Shown here: positions 31,073 through 42,052 of the stretch, in pieces
Position numbering within the stretch: position 1 is the stretch's first letter
Layout: the number at the start of each line of letters is the position of its first letter
DNA from: Serratia inhibens
Lineage (GTDB): Bacteria; Pseudomonadota; Gammaproteobacteria; Enterobacterales; Enterobacteriaceae
Length of the DNA: 64,000 nt
Direction of reading: 5' to 3'
NCBI RefSeq assembly: GCF_003591175.1
Contig: NZ_QYYG01000001.1
Coordinates: 558,001 to 622,000 of the forward strand
Program-made: the position numbers and the translations under genes
Notes under the pieces: generated by a model
The model's input: only the letters and a program-made list of their open reading frames with translations
Databases searched by the model: none
What the model was told of the DNA's origin: nothing

Positions 31073-32380
31073 ATGGCCATTGTTGAAACCCCGTTAGCGG
31101 GGAAAGCGGGAACAGAATCGCTGCTGTACCGCAAAATCACCTGGAAGCTGATCCCGTTTCTCTGCCTGTGTTATCTGGCCGCTTACCTTGACCGCATTAA
31201 CGTCGGGCTGGCCAAGTTGCAGATGGCCGATCAACTGCAACTGAGCGAAGCCGCCTTTGGGCTGGGCGCCGGGCTGTTTTTTGTCGGTTATATCCTGTTT
31301 GAAGTGCCGAGCAACCTGATCCTGCAACGCGTCGGCGCCAAGGTGTGGATTGCCCGCATCATGATCACCTGGGGCCTGCTTTCCGCCGGTACCCTGTTCG
31401 TCACCACACCGAATCAGTTTTACGCCATCCGTTTTTTGCTGGGCGTGGCGGAAGCCGGCTTCCTGCCCGGCGTGCTCTATTATCTGACGTTATGGTTCCC
31501 CACCTATCGGCGTGGCCGCATCATAGCGCTGTTCATGATCGGCCTGCCGCTGTCGAGCGTGGTCGGCGGCCCGCTCTCCGGCTGGATCATGGGGCATTTC
31601 GATATGCGCCACGGGCTGCATGGCTGGCAATGGCTGTTCTTGCTGGAGGGCATTCCCAGCGTGCTGCTGGGCGTACTCACCTTCTGGGTGCTGCCCAATA
31701 ATTATCGGCAGGCAAAATGGTTAACCGAGGACGAGAAAAAACGCATTGAGCAGGATCTGGCGCATGACGATGCCGAAGCCGGCCACAGCAAGCACAGTTT
31801 CCGCGACGGTTTCTTTAACCTCAAGGTGTGGATGTTGGGCGGCATTGATTTCTCTATCCTGCTCAGCGCCTATGCGATGGGGTTCTGGATGCCGACCTTT
31901 ATCAAAACTGCCGGGGTCACCGACATCACCACCATCGGCATGTTGACCGCACTGCCGAGCGTCGCCGCCCTGCTGGGCATGCTGCTGATTGGCACCAGTT
32001 CCGACCGCATGCGCGAGCGACGCTGGCACATCATAGTGCCGTTTATCGTCGGCGCGATGGCGATGGCCGGCAGCACCTTCTTCACCCATAACGTGATCGC
32101 CACGGTGCTGTTGTTCTCCATCGCCCAGGCGGCGATCATCGGCGCGGTACCGGTATTCTTCAGCCTGCCGGCCACTTTTTTGCGCGGTACGGCGGCGGCA
32201 ACCGGCTTTGCGCTGGCCTGCTCGCTGGCGAATATCGCCGGGCTGGTGAGTAATTCGCTGATGGGTTTGGCACTGGATCTGACCGGCAAAAGCGGCGGTG
32301 CGCTGTGGGCCTTTGCCGGTTGTCTGCTGCTCAGTTCGCTGCTGGTGATCGCGCTGCCGGCCAAGGTGGTTAATCGCTGA
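31073..32380 (+). CDS. nicT: MFS transporter, anion:cation symporter family, probable nicotinate importer
   Basis: 435 residues with twelve predicted helices. The family opening KITWKLIPFLCLCYLAAYLD is followed by RINVGLAKLQM and later GVAEAGFLPGVLYYLTLWFP, typical of the ACS group that takes up aromatic and heterocyclic acids. As the last gene of the nic operon it matches NicT of P. putida. The porin gene nicP found there is absent. The 118 bp gap before it and the hairpin suggest it may also be expressed at a different level. Confidence 0.85.
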   Translation: MAIVETPLAGKAGTESLLYRKITWKLIPFLCLCYLAAYLDRINVGLAKLQMADQLQLSEAAFGLGAGLFFVGYILFEVPSNLILQRVGAKVWIARIMITWGLLSAGTLFVTTPNQFYAIRFLLGVAEAGFLPGVLYYLTLWFPTYRRGRIIALFMIGLPLSSVVGGPLSGWIMGHFDMRHGLHGWQWLFLLEGIPSVLLGVLTFWVLPNNYRQAKWLTEDEKKRIEQDLAHDDAEAGHSKHSFRDGFFNLKVWMLGGIDFSILLSAYAMGFWMPTFIKTAGVTDITTIGMLTALPSVAALLGMLLIGTSSDRMRERRWHIIVPFIVGAMAMAGSTFFTHNVIATVLLFSIAQAAIIGAVPVFFSLPATFLRGTAAATGFALACSLANIAGLVSNSLMGLALDLTGKSGGALWAFAGCLLLSSLLVIALPAKVVNR

Positions 32381-32385
32381 GAGGA

Positions 32386-32405
32386 CGGGCTCCGTGTACG
32401 GAGCC
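32386..32405. terminator. Terminator between nicT and the serine hydrolase gene
   Basis: GGGCTCCG and CGGAGCCC form an eight-base-pair perfect stem with a TGTA loop between convergent genes. Probably bidirectional. Confidence 0.7.
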
Positions 32406-32409
32406 CGGC

Positions 32410-33615
32410 TTATTGACAGGTAAAATGCCTGTCCGCAGCTTCACCCATGCGCTGCAACAAACGGTGGCCGATATTATTGGTCCAGTTAAAGCTGTTTTGC
32501 AGAACCACCACCGCCGTCTTATGGCGCAAATCCAGGCCGATATAGCTGGAGTAGCCGCCGATAAATCCTACCTGATAGGTAATTTGCTGGGTACCTACGT
32601 CATCCACTACCCAGGCGATGGCTGCCGCCTCTTTGCTGCGTGCAAAACGTACGGTCAGCGAGTCTTTCAGCGCTTTGTCCAACGCCGCCGACCCGGTAGG
32701 CTCAAAATGCGCCCGCGCATAACGCAGTAAATCGTCTGCATCGGTATAGAGCCCGGCGGCACCGATCATATAGGAAGAAAAACGCCAGTCAGGCACCGGC
32801 TGCCCACGGCGGATAAACTTGGGCTGATCGCCGGCATGGCCAATGGCGCGTTGCGGGTAGCCGGGCAACTGCTGCGCATCGTAGCGGGTATGGGTCAACC
32901 CCAGCGGCTGGAGGATGTTTTCCGTGGTCAAGCGATCCACCGTTTTGCCGGTACGCCTTTGCAAGATGTAATCGAGCAGCGCATAACCCAGGTTGGAATA
33001 ACGTGGCTCTTCCACTGTTGGCGCATCGAAATGCGCCAGATAATCGAGAAATTTTGGCGTATCCAGCGAACGATAGAAATTATCGCCGGTAAACAGGTAA
33101 CGTGCGAAGGCACCGAGCATATCCGGCGTCATCATCTGCCGCGGCAGGCCCGAAGTATGGGTCACCAATTGCAGCAAGGTGATTTTTGCCGCATCCGGGC
33201 TGAGCGGCGTACCTGCCGGCAACAGCGTCGCCAGCGTATCGTTCCAATGCAGCACGCCTTTGTTGACCAGCACCACCGTCACTTCGGCAATAAACCCTTT
33301 GCTGACCGACCCCACGGCAAACAGCGTGTTGCCGTTCATCGGGTAGCCCTGCCGCGTATCGGTTACGCCGTAGCCGAAGGTCTGCGCTTGCCCGTTCGGG
33401 GTAAGGATCCCCACTACCAGCCCCGGCGTTTGATGGCCGTCAATCATCGGCCGCGCCAGGCTGTCGACTTCAGCCTGCAGATCGCCGCTGCATGCCAAAC
33501 GCCGGCTTTCCAGCGGCGAAGCATCGGTCGGCATGCGCGACAGCGAACCACAGGCGGAGATCAGCAAAGGGATGCCAAGGGAGACACAGCATTTGAGGGG
33601 TATTTTTATCTTCAT
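32410..33615 (-). CDS. Beta-lactamase-related serine hydrolase lipoprotein (class C/esterase type)
   Basis: 401 residues with a lipobox ending LLISAC near residue 22. The active-site SxxK is in VGSVSKGF and the YxN motif in PRYSNLGYALLDYI, the fold of AmpC, D-alanyl-D-alanine carboxypeptidases and EstB-type esterases. The C-terminal region IGGYSSYIGL replaces the usual KTG, which argues against an efficient beta-lactamase. Likely a periplasmic or membrane-bound peptidase or esterase. Single gene between two terminators. Confidence 0.8.
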   Translation of the reverse strand: MKIKIPLKCCVSLGIPLLISACGSLSRMPTDASPLESRRLACSGDLQAEVDSLARPMIDGHQTPGLVVGILTPNGQAQTFGYGVTDTRQGYPMNGNTLFAVGSVSKGFIAEVTVVLVNKGVLHWNDTLATLLPAGTPLSPDAAKITLLQLVTHTSGLPRQMMTPDMLGAFARYLFTGDNFYRSLDTPKFLDYLAHFDAPTVEEPRYSNLGYALLDYILQRRTGKTVDRLTTENILQPLGLTHTRYDAQQLPGYPQRAIGHAGDQPKFIRRGQPVPDWRFSSYMIGAAGLYTDADDLLRYARAHFEPTGSAALDKALKDSLTVRFARSKEAAAIAWVVDDVGTQQITYQVGFIGGYSSYIGLDLRHKTAVVVLQNSFNWTNNIGHRLLQRMGEAADRHFTCQ

Positions 33616-33762
33616 TGCTCACAGGCCAACATTAACCGGCGCATGATAAACCATTGCACCGGCAATGCCTCAACTTTCTGCCGGCGTTTTTAGCGGCCCG
33701 CTCAACAGTGGCTACCGGGCAGTACCGCTTATCCCCTCGGAACCATCAAGCTGCCAATATAA

Positions 33763-33792
33763 AACAGGGGCACAATCTCTTGCGCCCCTGTT
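33763..33792 (-). terminator. Rho-independent terminator of dcp
   Basis: AACAGGGGC and GCCCCTGTT form a nine-base-pair stem 24 bases after the dcp stop, followed on the minus strand by TTTTAT. Confidence 0.8.
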
Positions 33793-33815
33793 CGCCGTAC
33801 AGACATCGCAATGGT

Positions 33816-36017
33816 TTATTCGTCTTTCAGCCCGCGGTTAATCAACATCGGCTCGATGCTGGGCTCTTTGCCGCGCCAGTCAACGTACAGTTTTTCCAGA
33901 TCCTGGCTGTTACCACGCGACAGCACCATGTCGCGGAAGCGCTGGCCGTTCTCCGCCGTCAGGCCGCCGTGCTCGGTGAACCACTGGAAGGCATCATCCG
34001 CCAGCATTTCTGTCCACAGATAGGCGTAGTAACCGGCGGCATAGCCGTTGCCCCAGATATGCTTGAAGTAGCTGGAGCGATAACGCGGCGGCACGTAGCT
34101 GAGATCGATTTTATCCTTCAGCAGCGATTCGGCTTCGAACTTGTCCACATCCTGCTGCGGCTGATCCGCGCTCAGCATGTGCCAGTGCATGTCCAGCAGC
34201 GCGGCAGACAGCAGCTCGGTCATGTCATAACCTTTGTTGAACTTGTCGGCTTTCTTGATTTTGTCGACCAGTTCCTGCGGCATGGCTTCGCCGGTTTTGT
34301 AGTGTTTGGCGAAGTGCGCAAAGACTTTGGGATCGCTGGCCCAGTGTTCGTTGAACTGTGAGGGGAACTCGACAAAGTCGCGCGCGGTATTGGTGCCGGA
34401 CAGGCTTGGATACTCCTGATCGGCAAACATGCCGTGCAGCGCATGACCAAACTCGTGGAACATGGTGATCACGTCATCGTACGACAGCAGCGCAGGCTGG
34501 CCCGGTGCCGGTTTGGTGAAGTTGGCGACGTTGTAAATCACCGGTTTGGTGCCTTTCAGCTTCGACTGTTCGACAAAGTTGCTCATCCAGGCGCCGCCGC
34601 CCTTGTTGTCGCGCTTAAAGAAGTCGGTATAGAACAGCGCCAGCGATTTGCCGTCTTTATCGAATACTTCATACACGCGCACGTCCGGCTGGTAGACCGG
34701 GATGTCCTTGCGCTCTTTAAAACTGATGCCGTACAGCAGGTTGGCGGCATAGAACACGCCATTGTTCAGCACGTTATCCAGTTCGAAGTAAGGTTTGATC
34801 TGCGACTCATCCAGATCGTATTTCGCCTTGCGGACCTGCTCGGCGTAGAACTGCCAGTCCCAGGCTTCAACCTTGAAATCGCCTTTTTGCTGATCGATCA
34901 CCGCCTGAATGTCTTTGGCTTCGCGTTCGGCGCGCGCGGTGGCCGCCGGAACGATATTGCGCATAAAGCTCAGCGCCGCATCCGGGGTTTTGGCCATCTG
35001 GTTTTGCAGTTTCCAGGCGGCATAGTTCGGGAAGCCCAGCAGTTTGGCCTGTTCGGCACGCACTTTAGCCAGCCGCGCGATGGTCTGGCGGGTGTCGTTA
35101 CCGTCGCCCTTTTCCGCCCGGTTCCACGAAGCGTCAAACAGTGCCTTGCGGGTATCCCTGTCTTTCAGGCTCTGCAATTCCGGCTGCTGGGTGGTGTTTT
35201 GCAACACCAGCAGCCACTGTTTGTCCAGCTTGCGCTCGCCGGCAGCCTGAGCCGCCGCAGCCAGTTCGCTTTCCGACAGGCCGTCCAGCTTGCCTTTGTC
35301 GGCGATCGCCAGCGCGCCGTCTTTGGTCGCCGCCAGCAGTTTGTTGGAGAACTGGGTGCTCAGCGTCGCCGCTTCCTGATTCAGTGCTTTCAGCCTGGTT
35401 TTATCGGCATCGGACAGGTTGGCCCCCGCCAGCTCGAAGTTCTTGTAAGTCACTTCCACCAGGCGGCGCGATTCCGCATCCAGCTTCAGCGCATCGCGCT
35501 GCTGATAAATCGCCTTGATGCGCGCGAACAGCTTGCTGTTAAGCATGATGGCGTCATCCAGCGCCGCAAGTTTCGGCGAACTTTCCTCATCCAGCTTTTG
35601 CAATGCGTCGCTGGTATTGGCCGAGGTCATGGCGCCAAACACGTTCATCACCCGGGTCAGCAGCGCGCCGGCCTGTTCCAGAGCCACAAAGGTATTTTTA
35701 AAATCGGGCTTGGCCGGGTTGTTGGCGATCTTCTCCACCTCCTCCAGCTTTTGCTTGATGCCGGCGTCGATCGCCGGGGCGTAGTCGCTTTCTTTGATCA
35801 GATTGAACGGCGGCGCCTGGAATGGCAGACGGCTCTGATAGAAGAACGGGTTCTCGTTCTTTTTGTTCTCGTGCTGGTTGGCTTCACCGGTCACGTTAGC
35901 CTCCTTAGCCTGGCCGCTTGGCAACGCGCTATGACTCGCGTGCGGGTTGGTTTCTGCTGCCTGTGCCTGCGAGCCCAGCGCCATGCCGATCGCCAGCACC
36001 AATGTAGATAAACGCAT
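33816..36017 (-). CDS. dcp: Peptidyl-dipeptidase Dcp, M3 metallopeptidase with signal peptide
   Basis: About 733 residues. The zinc site is in MFHEFGHALHGMFA (HExxH) with a downstream Glu. Dcp releases C-terminal dipeptides from oligopeptides. The protein begins MRLSTLVLAIGMALGSQAQA, a Sec signal peptide, then a His/Asn-rich stretch before the fold, so this copy is periplasmic, unlike the leaderless E. coli form. A GGAGGAG site sits upstream of the ATG at 36017. The gene stands alone between terminators, away from ydfG, its neighbour in E. coli. Confidence 0.9.
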   Translation of the reverse strand: MRLSTLVLAIGMALGSQAQAAETNPHASHSALPSGQAKEANVTGEANQHENKKNENPFFYQSRLPFQAPPFNLIKESDYAPAIDAGIKQKLEEVEKIANNPAKPDFKNTFVALEQAGALLTRVMNVFGAMTSANTSDALQKLDEESSPKLAALDDAIMLNSKLFARIKAIYQQRDALKLDAESRRLVEVTYKNFELAGANLSDADKTRLKALNQEAATLSTQFSNKLLAATKDGALAIADKGKLDGLSESELAAAAQAAGERKLDKQWLLVLQNTTQQPELQSLKDRDTRKALFDASWNRAEKGDGNDTRQTIARLAKVRAEQAKLLGFPNYAAWKLQNQMAKTPDAALSFMRNIVPAATARAEREAKDIQAVIDQQKGDFKVEAWDWQFYAEQVRKAKYDLDESQIKPYFELDNVLNNGVFYAANLLYGISFKERKDIPVYQPDVRVYEVFDKDGKSLALFYTDFFKRDNKGGGAWMSNFVEQSKLKGTKPVIYNVANFTKPAPGQPALLSYDDVITMFHEFGHALHGMFADQEYPSLSGTNTARDFVEFPSQFNEHWASDPKVFAHFAKHYKTGEAMPQELVDKIKKADKFNKGYDMTELLSAALLDMHWHMLSADQPQQDVDKFEAESLLKDKIDLSYVPPRYRSSYFKHIWGNGYAAGYYAYLWTEMLADDAFQWFTEHGGLTAENGQRFRDMVLSRGNSQDLEKLYVDWRGKEPSIEPMLINRGLKDE

Positions 36018-36257
36018 CAAATCGAAACTCCTCCATGTTCACGGAATAGAGAGCACGGGGACCCCAGTCCCCAGGCCACATCCTAGCTTAGGCGCAGTTG
36101 GCAGTTTGAGCAAAAACAAGTGATTAGAATGGCGTATGCCCTTACAGGACACCGCGCTGCCGACGGCAGCCTGTGACGCTATCTGAAGGATTCAGTCATA
36201 ACAGGTAACCACTCTGAAAGGGTTATTCGATTTGTGTACCTGCCTCTCATCTCCACA

Positions 36258-36641
36258 TCATCGACTTTTTGAAATCACGCCACTCATGTATTGATTCAAA
36301 TCGCGCAGATCCTGAATCCGCCAAGAGAATGGCGGTAGCTTTACCCCATTCTCTCGCAAAGTTTTGGGAATCAAGTCTCCATTCGGACGAAGTATTATCG
36401 ATGAAACAATAACGCCCGGATAATCATTGAGCCGTTCTTTGAACGCAGGGGTTGTAAGATCAGGTGTAGGCGGATTGCTTTTACCCGCCAATGGCCCCGT
36501 GCCTTTGAGATCTGTTCCGTGGCACTGAGTACATCTCTGTAAGTAGATGTTTTTCCCATTGATATTATCCGCGAAGGAGAGTGATACCTGAATTAACGAT
36601 AAAACGCCTAGCGAAGCGATGAGCAATACTTTCATTTCCAT
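36258..36641 (-). CDS. Small exported class I c-type cytochrome
   Basis: 127 residues: a Sec signal peptide ending around SLSFA, one haem motif (YLQRCTQCHGTDLKGTG) and a C-terminal segment with possible Met ligand MSGV. The middle DYPGVIVSSIILRPNGDLIP is typical of short cytochromes attached to oxidoreductases. No partner gene is adjacent; the neighbours are dcp and a broken sucrose isomerase. It may be the leftover of a larger operon. An ATG six bases later (36635) is also possible. Confidence 0.8.
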   Translation of the reverse strand: MEMKVLLIASLGVLSLIQVSLSFADNINGKNIYLQRCTQCHGTDLKGTGPLAGKSNPPTPDLTTPAFKERLNDYPGVIVSSIILRPNGDLIPKTLRENGVKLPPFSWRIQDLRDLNQYMSGVISKSR

Positions 36642-36670
36642 ATGGCCTTGTTATATGAATCAGATCTGAA

Positions 36671-37048
36671 TCAAGGGTAAACCCCGGCGGTACCACTGCA
36701 ACACTCAATTCTCACGATAACATTTGAACCGGGATTGTTCATTAGCAACGCGCTCGCGCCCACGAGAGGTTGTCTGGCTCGCCGGCATTGCCCATCCTCC
36801 CTCAAATCCCGGTCTTCGTGATCCAAGGGTACGCCAAAGATTTGTAGGTAGTATTGATTGGTCTTTTCATCTTTTTGCCACGCCGAGCCACCAAAGAATG
36901 AGGGGTAATTGTTTGGCGCCAGCCCTTCTTTAGCATCTTTCCAGAAGTAATAGCCGCGATAAGGATTATCCTTACTGCTTTTACTTTTAACAAACCATTC
37001 GTTTTGATCGCTTGTGTGGTTGATTACTACATCAATCATCAACCGCAT
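36671..37048 (-). pseudogene. Sucrose isomerase (GH13) remnant with internal deletions
   Basis: About 64 residues are near-identical, from memory, to Serratia plymuthica sucrose isomerase: MRLMIDVVINHTSDQNEWF, then SKDNPYRGYYFWKDAKEG and YPSFFGGSAWQKD. The frame then jumps from YYLQ straight to IFGVPLD, which lies over 100 residues further on in the enzyme, and after that loses similarity. The N-terminal 120 or so residues and most of the catalytic barrel are missing. The intact enzyme turns sucrose into isomaltulose and trehalulose in the periplasm. The neighbouring PTS and GH4 enzyme use such isomers, so this is a decayed member of the same locus. Confidence 0.78.
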
Positions 37049-37211
37049 CCGTATTGGCTCAGGGACTACGAACGCTCTAAAACACTATTAATTTACGATA
37101 ATAAAAAACATTTTCATATTGTCTTGCGTGGAATTCCGTTGAGCAACGTAATGATTAGATTGGAAATTATTGCAATTACCACATGGTGGATATGCGGCCC
37201 CTCTTCGACCG

Positions 37212-37916
37212 CTATTTATGCCTCTTCAAATGGTAGTCCACGTGGTATTCATTGGCATTTCTGAATATCACCGAATAGTTGATGTAGTCCCCGGTATCAC
37301 TGTAGGAAAGCGATGTCAGGCGCAGCAACGGCGTACCTTCGGCAACGTGCAGTAGAGCGCCGATCGTGCTGTCTGCCAAGATCGGGCTGAAGCTTTCGTA
37401 ATTCCCTGCGATATTGATATGGCATTCGTCTTCTATATACGAAAACTTTGAACCCTCCAGATGTGCGACTGAGAGGTTGCCAAATAACCTGCCTGGCATG
37501 TAACTATCTTCCAGCACCACAGGTTTCCCTTCCACGAACCTTATGCGACGCGAATAGTAAATGCGTTCATCGGCCTTGATTCGCAACTGGCTGGCGATGG
37601 CTGGGGGGGCTCCCATCATTCGAAACTCCAGCACTTCGCTCACCGTGGGGCGGCCCAGTTCTTTCATCAGTTCCGAAAAACCCATCAGCCCGCGAGTTTC
37701 ATGTTGGAGATCTTTCTGCGCGACGAAGGTTCCGCTGCCGTGACAGCGACGTACCAGTCCCCATTCAATCAGTAAATTTACCGCTTTGCGTAGTGTCATC
37801 CTCGATACAGAAAATTCGGCAGCCAGACGTTTCTCACTGGGTAAGGCATCGCCGATAGCAAAATCAGCAGAATTGATACGTATTCTCAGACGTTCAGCAA
37901 GCGTTTTGTAGATCAC
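37212..37916 (-). CDS. GntR/HutC-family regulator of the sucrose-isomer operon
   Basis: 234 residues starting at a GTG with AGAGG eight bases before. There is an N-terminal winged helix (GDALPSEKRLAAEFSVSRMT, GSGTFVAQKDL) and a UTRA ligand-binding domain (ERIYYSRRIRFVEGKPVVLE onward). UTRA proteins usually bind phosphosugars. It diverges from the PTS/GH4 operon, and a TGTATACA palindrome in the gap fits a HutC-type operator, so it most likely represses aglAB until a phosphorylated disaccharide appears. Confidence 0.87.
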   Translation of the reverse strand: MIYKTLAERLRIRINSADFAIGDALPSEKRLAAEFSVSRMTLRKAVNLLIEWGLVRRCHGSGTFVAQKDLQHETRGLMGFSELMKELGRPTVSEVLEFRMMGAPPAIASQLRIKADERIYYSRRIRFVEGKPVVLEDSYMPGRLFGNLSVAHLEGSKFSYIEDECHINIAGNYESFSPILADSTIGALLHVAEGTPLLRLTSLSYSDTGDYINYSVIFRNANEYHVDYHLKRHK

Positions 37917-38038
37917 TTGAAGACCTCTTTTTCCCTAAATGAATCCTGATAACCGCGCAACAAAAAGAGGTTACCGCACTGTAAAACCTGAAATTTATTT
38001 GGCTATTCCCCTGGCTACTTTTTCCTTGATCACTTTAA

Positions 38039-38046
38039 TGTATACA
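38039..38046. promoter_or_regulatory. Candidate GntR operator
   Basis: TGTATACA, an eight-base palindrome containing the GTATAC core of HutC-subfamily sites, in the 302 bp gap between the GntR gene and the PTS gene. No clear -35/-10 pair was found nearby. Confidence 0.4.
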
Positions 38047-38086
38047 AATCGCCATAAAAGTAGACCACTTCACCCAGGGAGAAAAC

Positions 38087-38107
38087 ATGCGTGCGATCAC
38101 AAAATGA
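38087..38107 (+). other. Possible leader peptide ORF before the PTS gene
   Basis: GGGAG followed five bases later by ATG encodes the six-residue MRAITK and then TGA. It ends 111 bases before the PTS start. A TTCAAAG/CTTTGAA hairpin at 38131-38152 follows it. The arrangement could act as a small regulatory leader or be chance. Confidence 0.25.
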
Positions 38108-38130
38108 TTAATAGTTTTGCGACCTTTTTT

Positions 38131-38152
38131 TTCAAAGTCCCTACTCTTTGAA
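38131..38152 (+). promoter_or_regulatory. Leader hairpin before the PTS gene
   Basis: TTCAAAG and CTTTGAA enclose eight bases. A run of eight T residues precedes it, and no T run follows on the plus strand. It may influence leader folding; its function is unproven. Confidence 0.35.
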
Positions 38153-38218
38153 TGGAAAATAAAATCAGTTAAAACGAAATAATAAAAAATCTGACCCGGA
38201 AAAACATGAGGAGTATTT

Positions 38219-41199
<2,981 letters not shown>

Positions 41200-41215
41200 T
41201 TTGACGATTCTTACA

Positions 41216-41247
41216 TGTGGCGGCGCAACCTTCGGGGGGCGCCCACA
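41216..41247. terminator. Hairpin between aglB and xdhC
   Basis: TGTGG-C-GGCGC pairs with GCGCC-CACA across a short loop, followed on the plus strand by AATTTT. It lies between convergent operons and probably ends both. Confidence 0.5.
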
Positions 41248-41284
41248 CAATTTTCGAAAACAAACCTCCGCGATTTTAGCCCCG

Positions 41285-42052
41285 CTACCCCCTCCCGTAA
41301 CAAGCAATAATCTCCCCGGCCACCGCTACCGCGATCTCCGCAGGCAGTTTGCCTTTGACGTCGGGCAAGCCCAGCGGGCAACGCATGGCGGCAATAGCCT
41401 GTTCGCTGATGCCGCGTTGGCCAAGTTTGTATTCGAAGCGTTTACGCTTGGTCAGTGAACCAATAAGGCCGAAATAACCGACATCGCCACGGCGTAGAAT
41501 GCGCTCCGCCAGCGCCAGATCCAGTGCGTGATCGTGGGTCATCACGATGAAATAACTGCCTGGCGGCATGGCATCGACGATCTCCAGCGGCTCATCGCAA
41601 ATCTCTTGCTGCACTCCCGGCGGTATCGCTGCGGGAAACTCCGCCGCACGGCCATCAACCCAACGCACCCGACAGGGTAAGGTGGCGAGAATGTTCACCA
41701 GCGCACGGCCCACGTGCCCGGCGCCGAACAGCGCGATTTGCGGGCGCGGCGGGATCAAGGGCTCGAACAACACGCTGGTGGTTCCGCCGCAACACTGGCC
41801 CAGCCGCGCCGCCAGCGGGAAACGCTCCAGCCGCAGGGTCGCCTCGCCCTGTTGCAACATCTCACGCGCAATCGCCAGCGCCTGGAACTCCAGGTGGCCG
41901 CCGCCGATGGTATTGACCGCCCGTTCGGCGGTCACCAGCATTTTGGTGCCGCGGTTGCGCGGCGTGGAACCCAGTTCGTCTACCAGCGTCACCAGCACGC
42001 AGGGCTCGCCGCGCCTGCGCAGTTCCGCCAGCACCTCAATCCATTCGTCCAT
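41285..42052 (-). CDS. xdhC: Xanthine dehydrogenase accessory protein XdhC
   Basis: 255 residues with the XdhC-CoxI features: LGSTPRNRGTKMLV near the start, HLEFQALAIA, QCCGG, and a Rossmann half LFGAGHVGRALVNIL with THDHALDLAL. XdhC binds the molybdenum cofactor, has it sulfurated and inserts it into XdhB. It overlaps the end of xdhB by 17 bases. It is the only XdhC-type maturase in the window and might also serve the two IorB/NicB-type enzymes, which often have their own maturation route. Confidence 0.9.
   Translation of the reverse strand: MDEWIEVLAELRRRGEPCVLVTLVDELGSTPRNRGTKMLVTAERAVNTIGGGHLEFQALAIAREMLQQGEATLRLERFPLAARLGQCCGGTTSVLFEPLIPPRPQIALFGAGHVGRALVNILATLPCRVRWVDGRAAEFPAAIPPGVQQEICDEPLEIVDAMPPGSYFIVMTHDHALDLALAERILRRGDVGYFGLIGSLTKRKRFEYKLGQRGISEQAIAAMRCPLGLPDVKGKLPAEIAVAVAGEIIACYGRG

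Noticed and set aside
38087-38107. CRP site overlapping TGCGATCACA before the PTS gene
   Set aside because: Only one half-site is good; the other half does not match at the required spacing.
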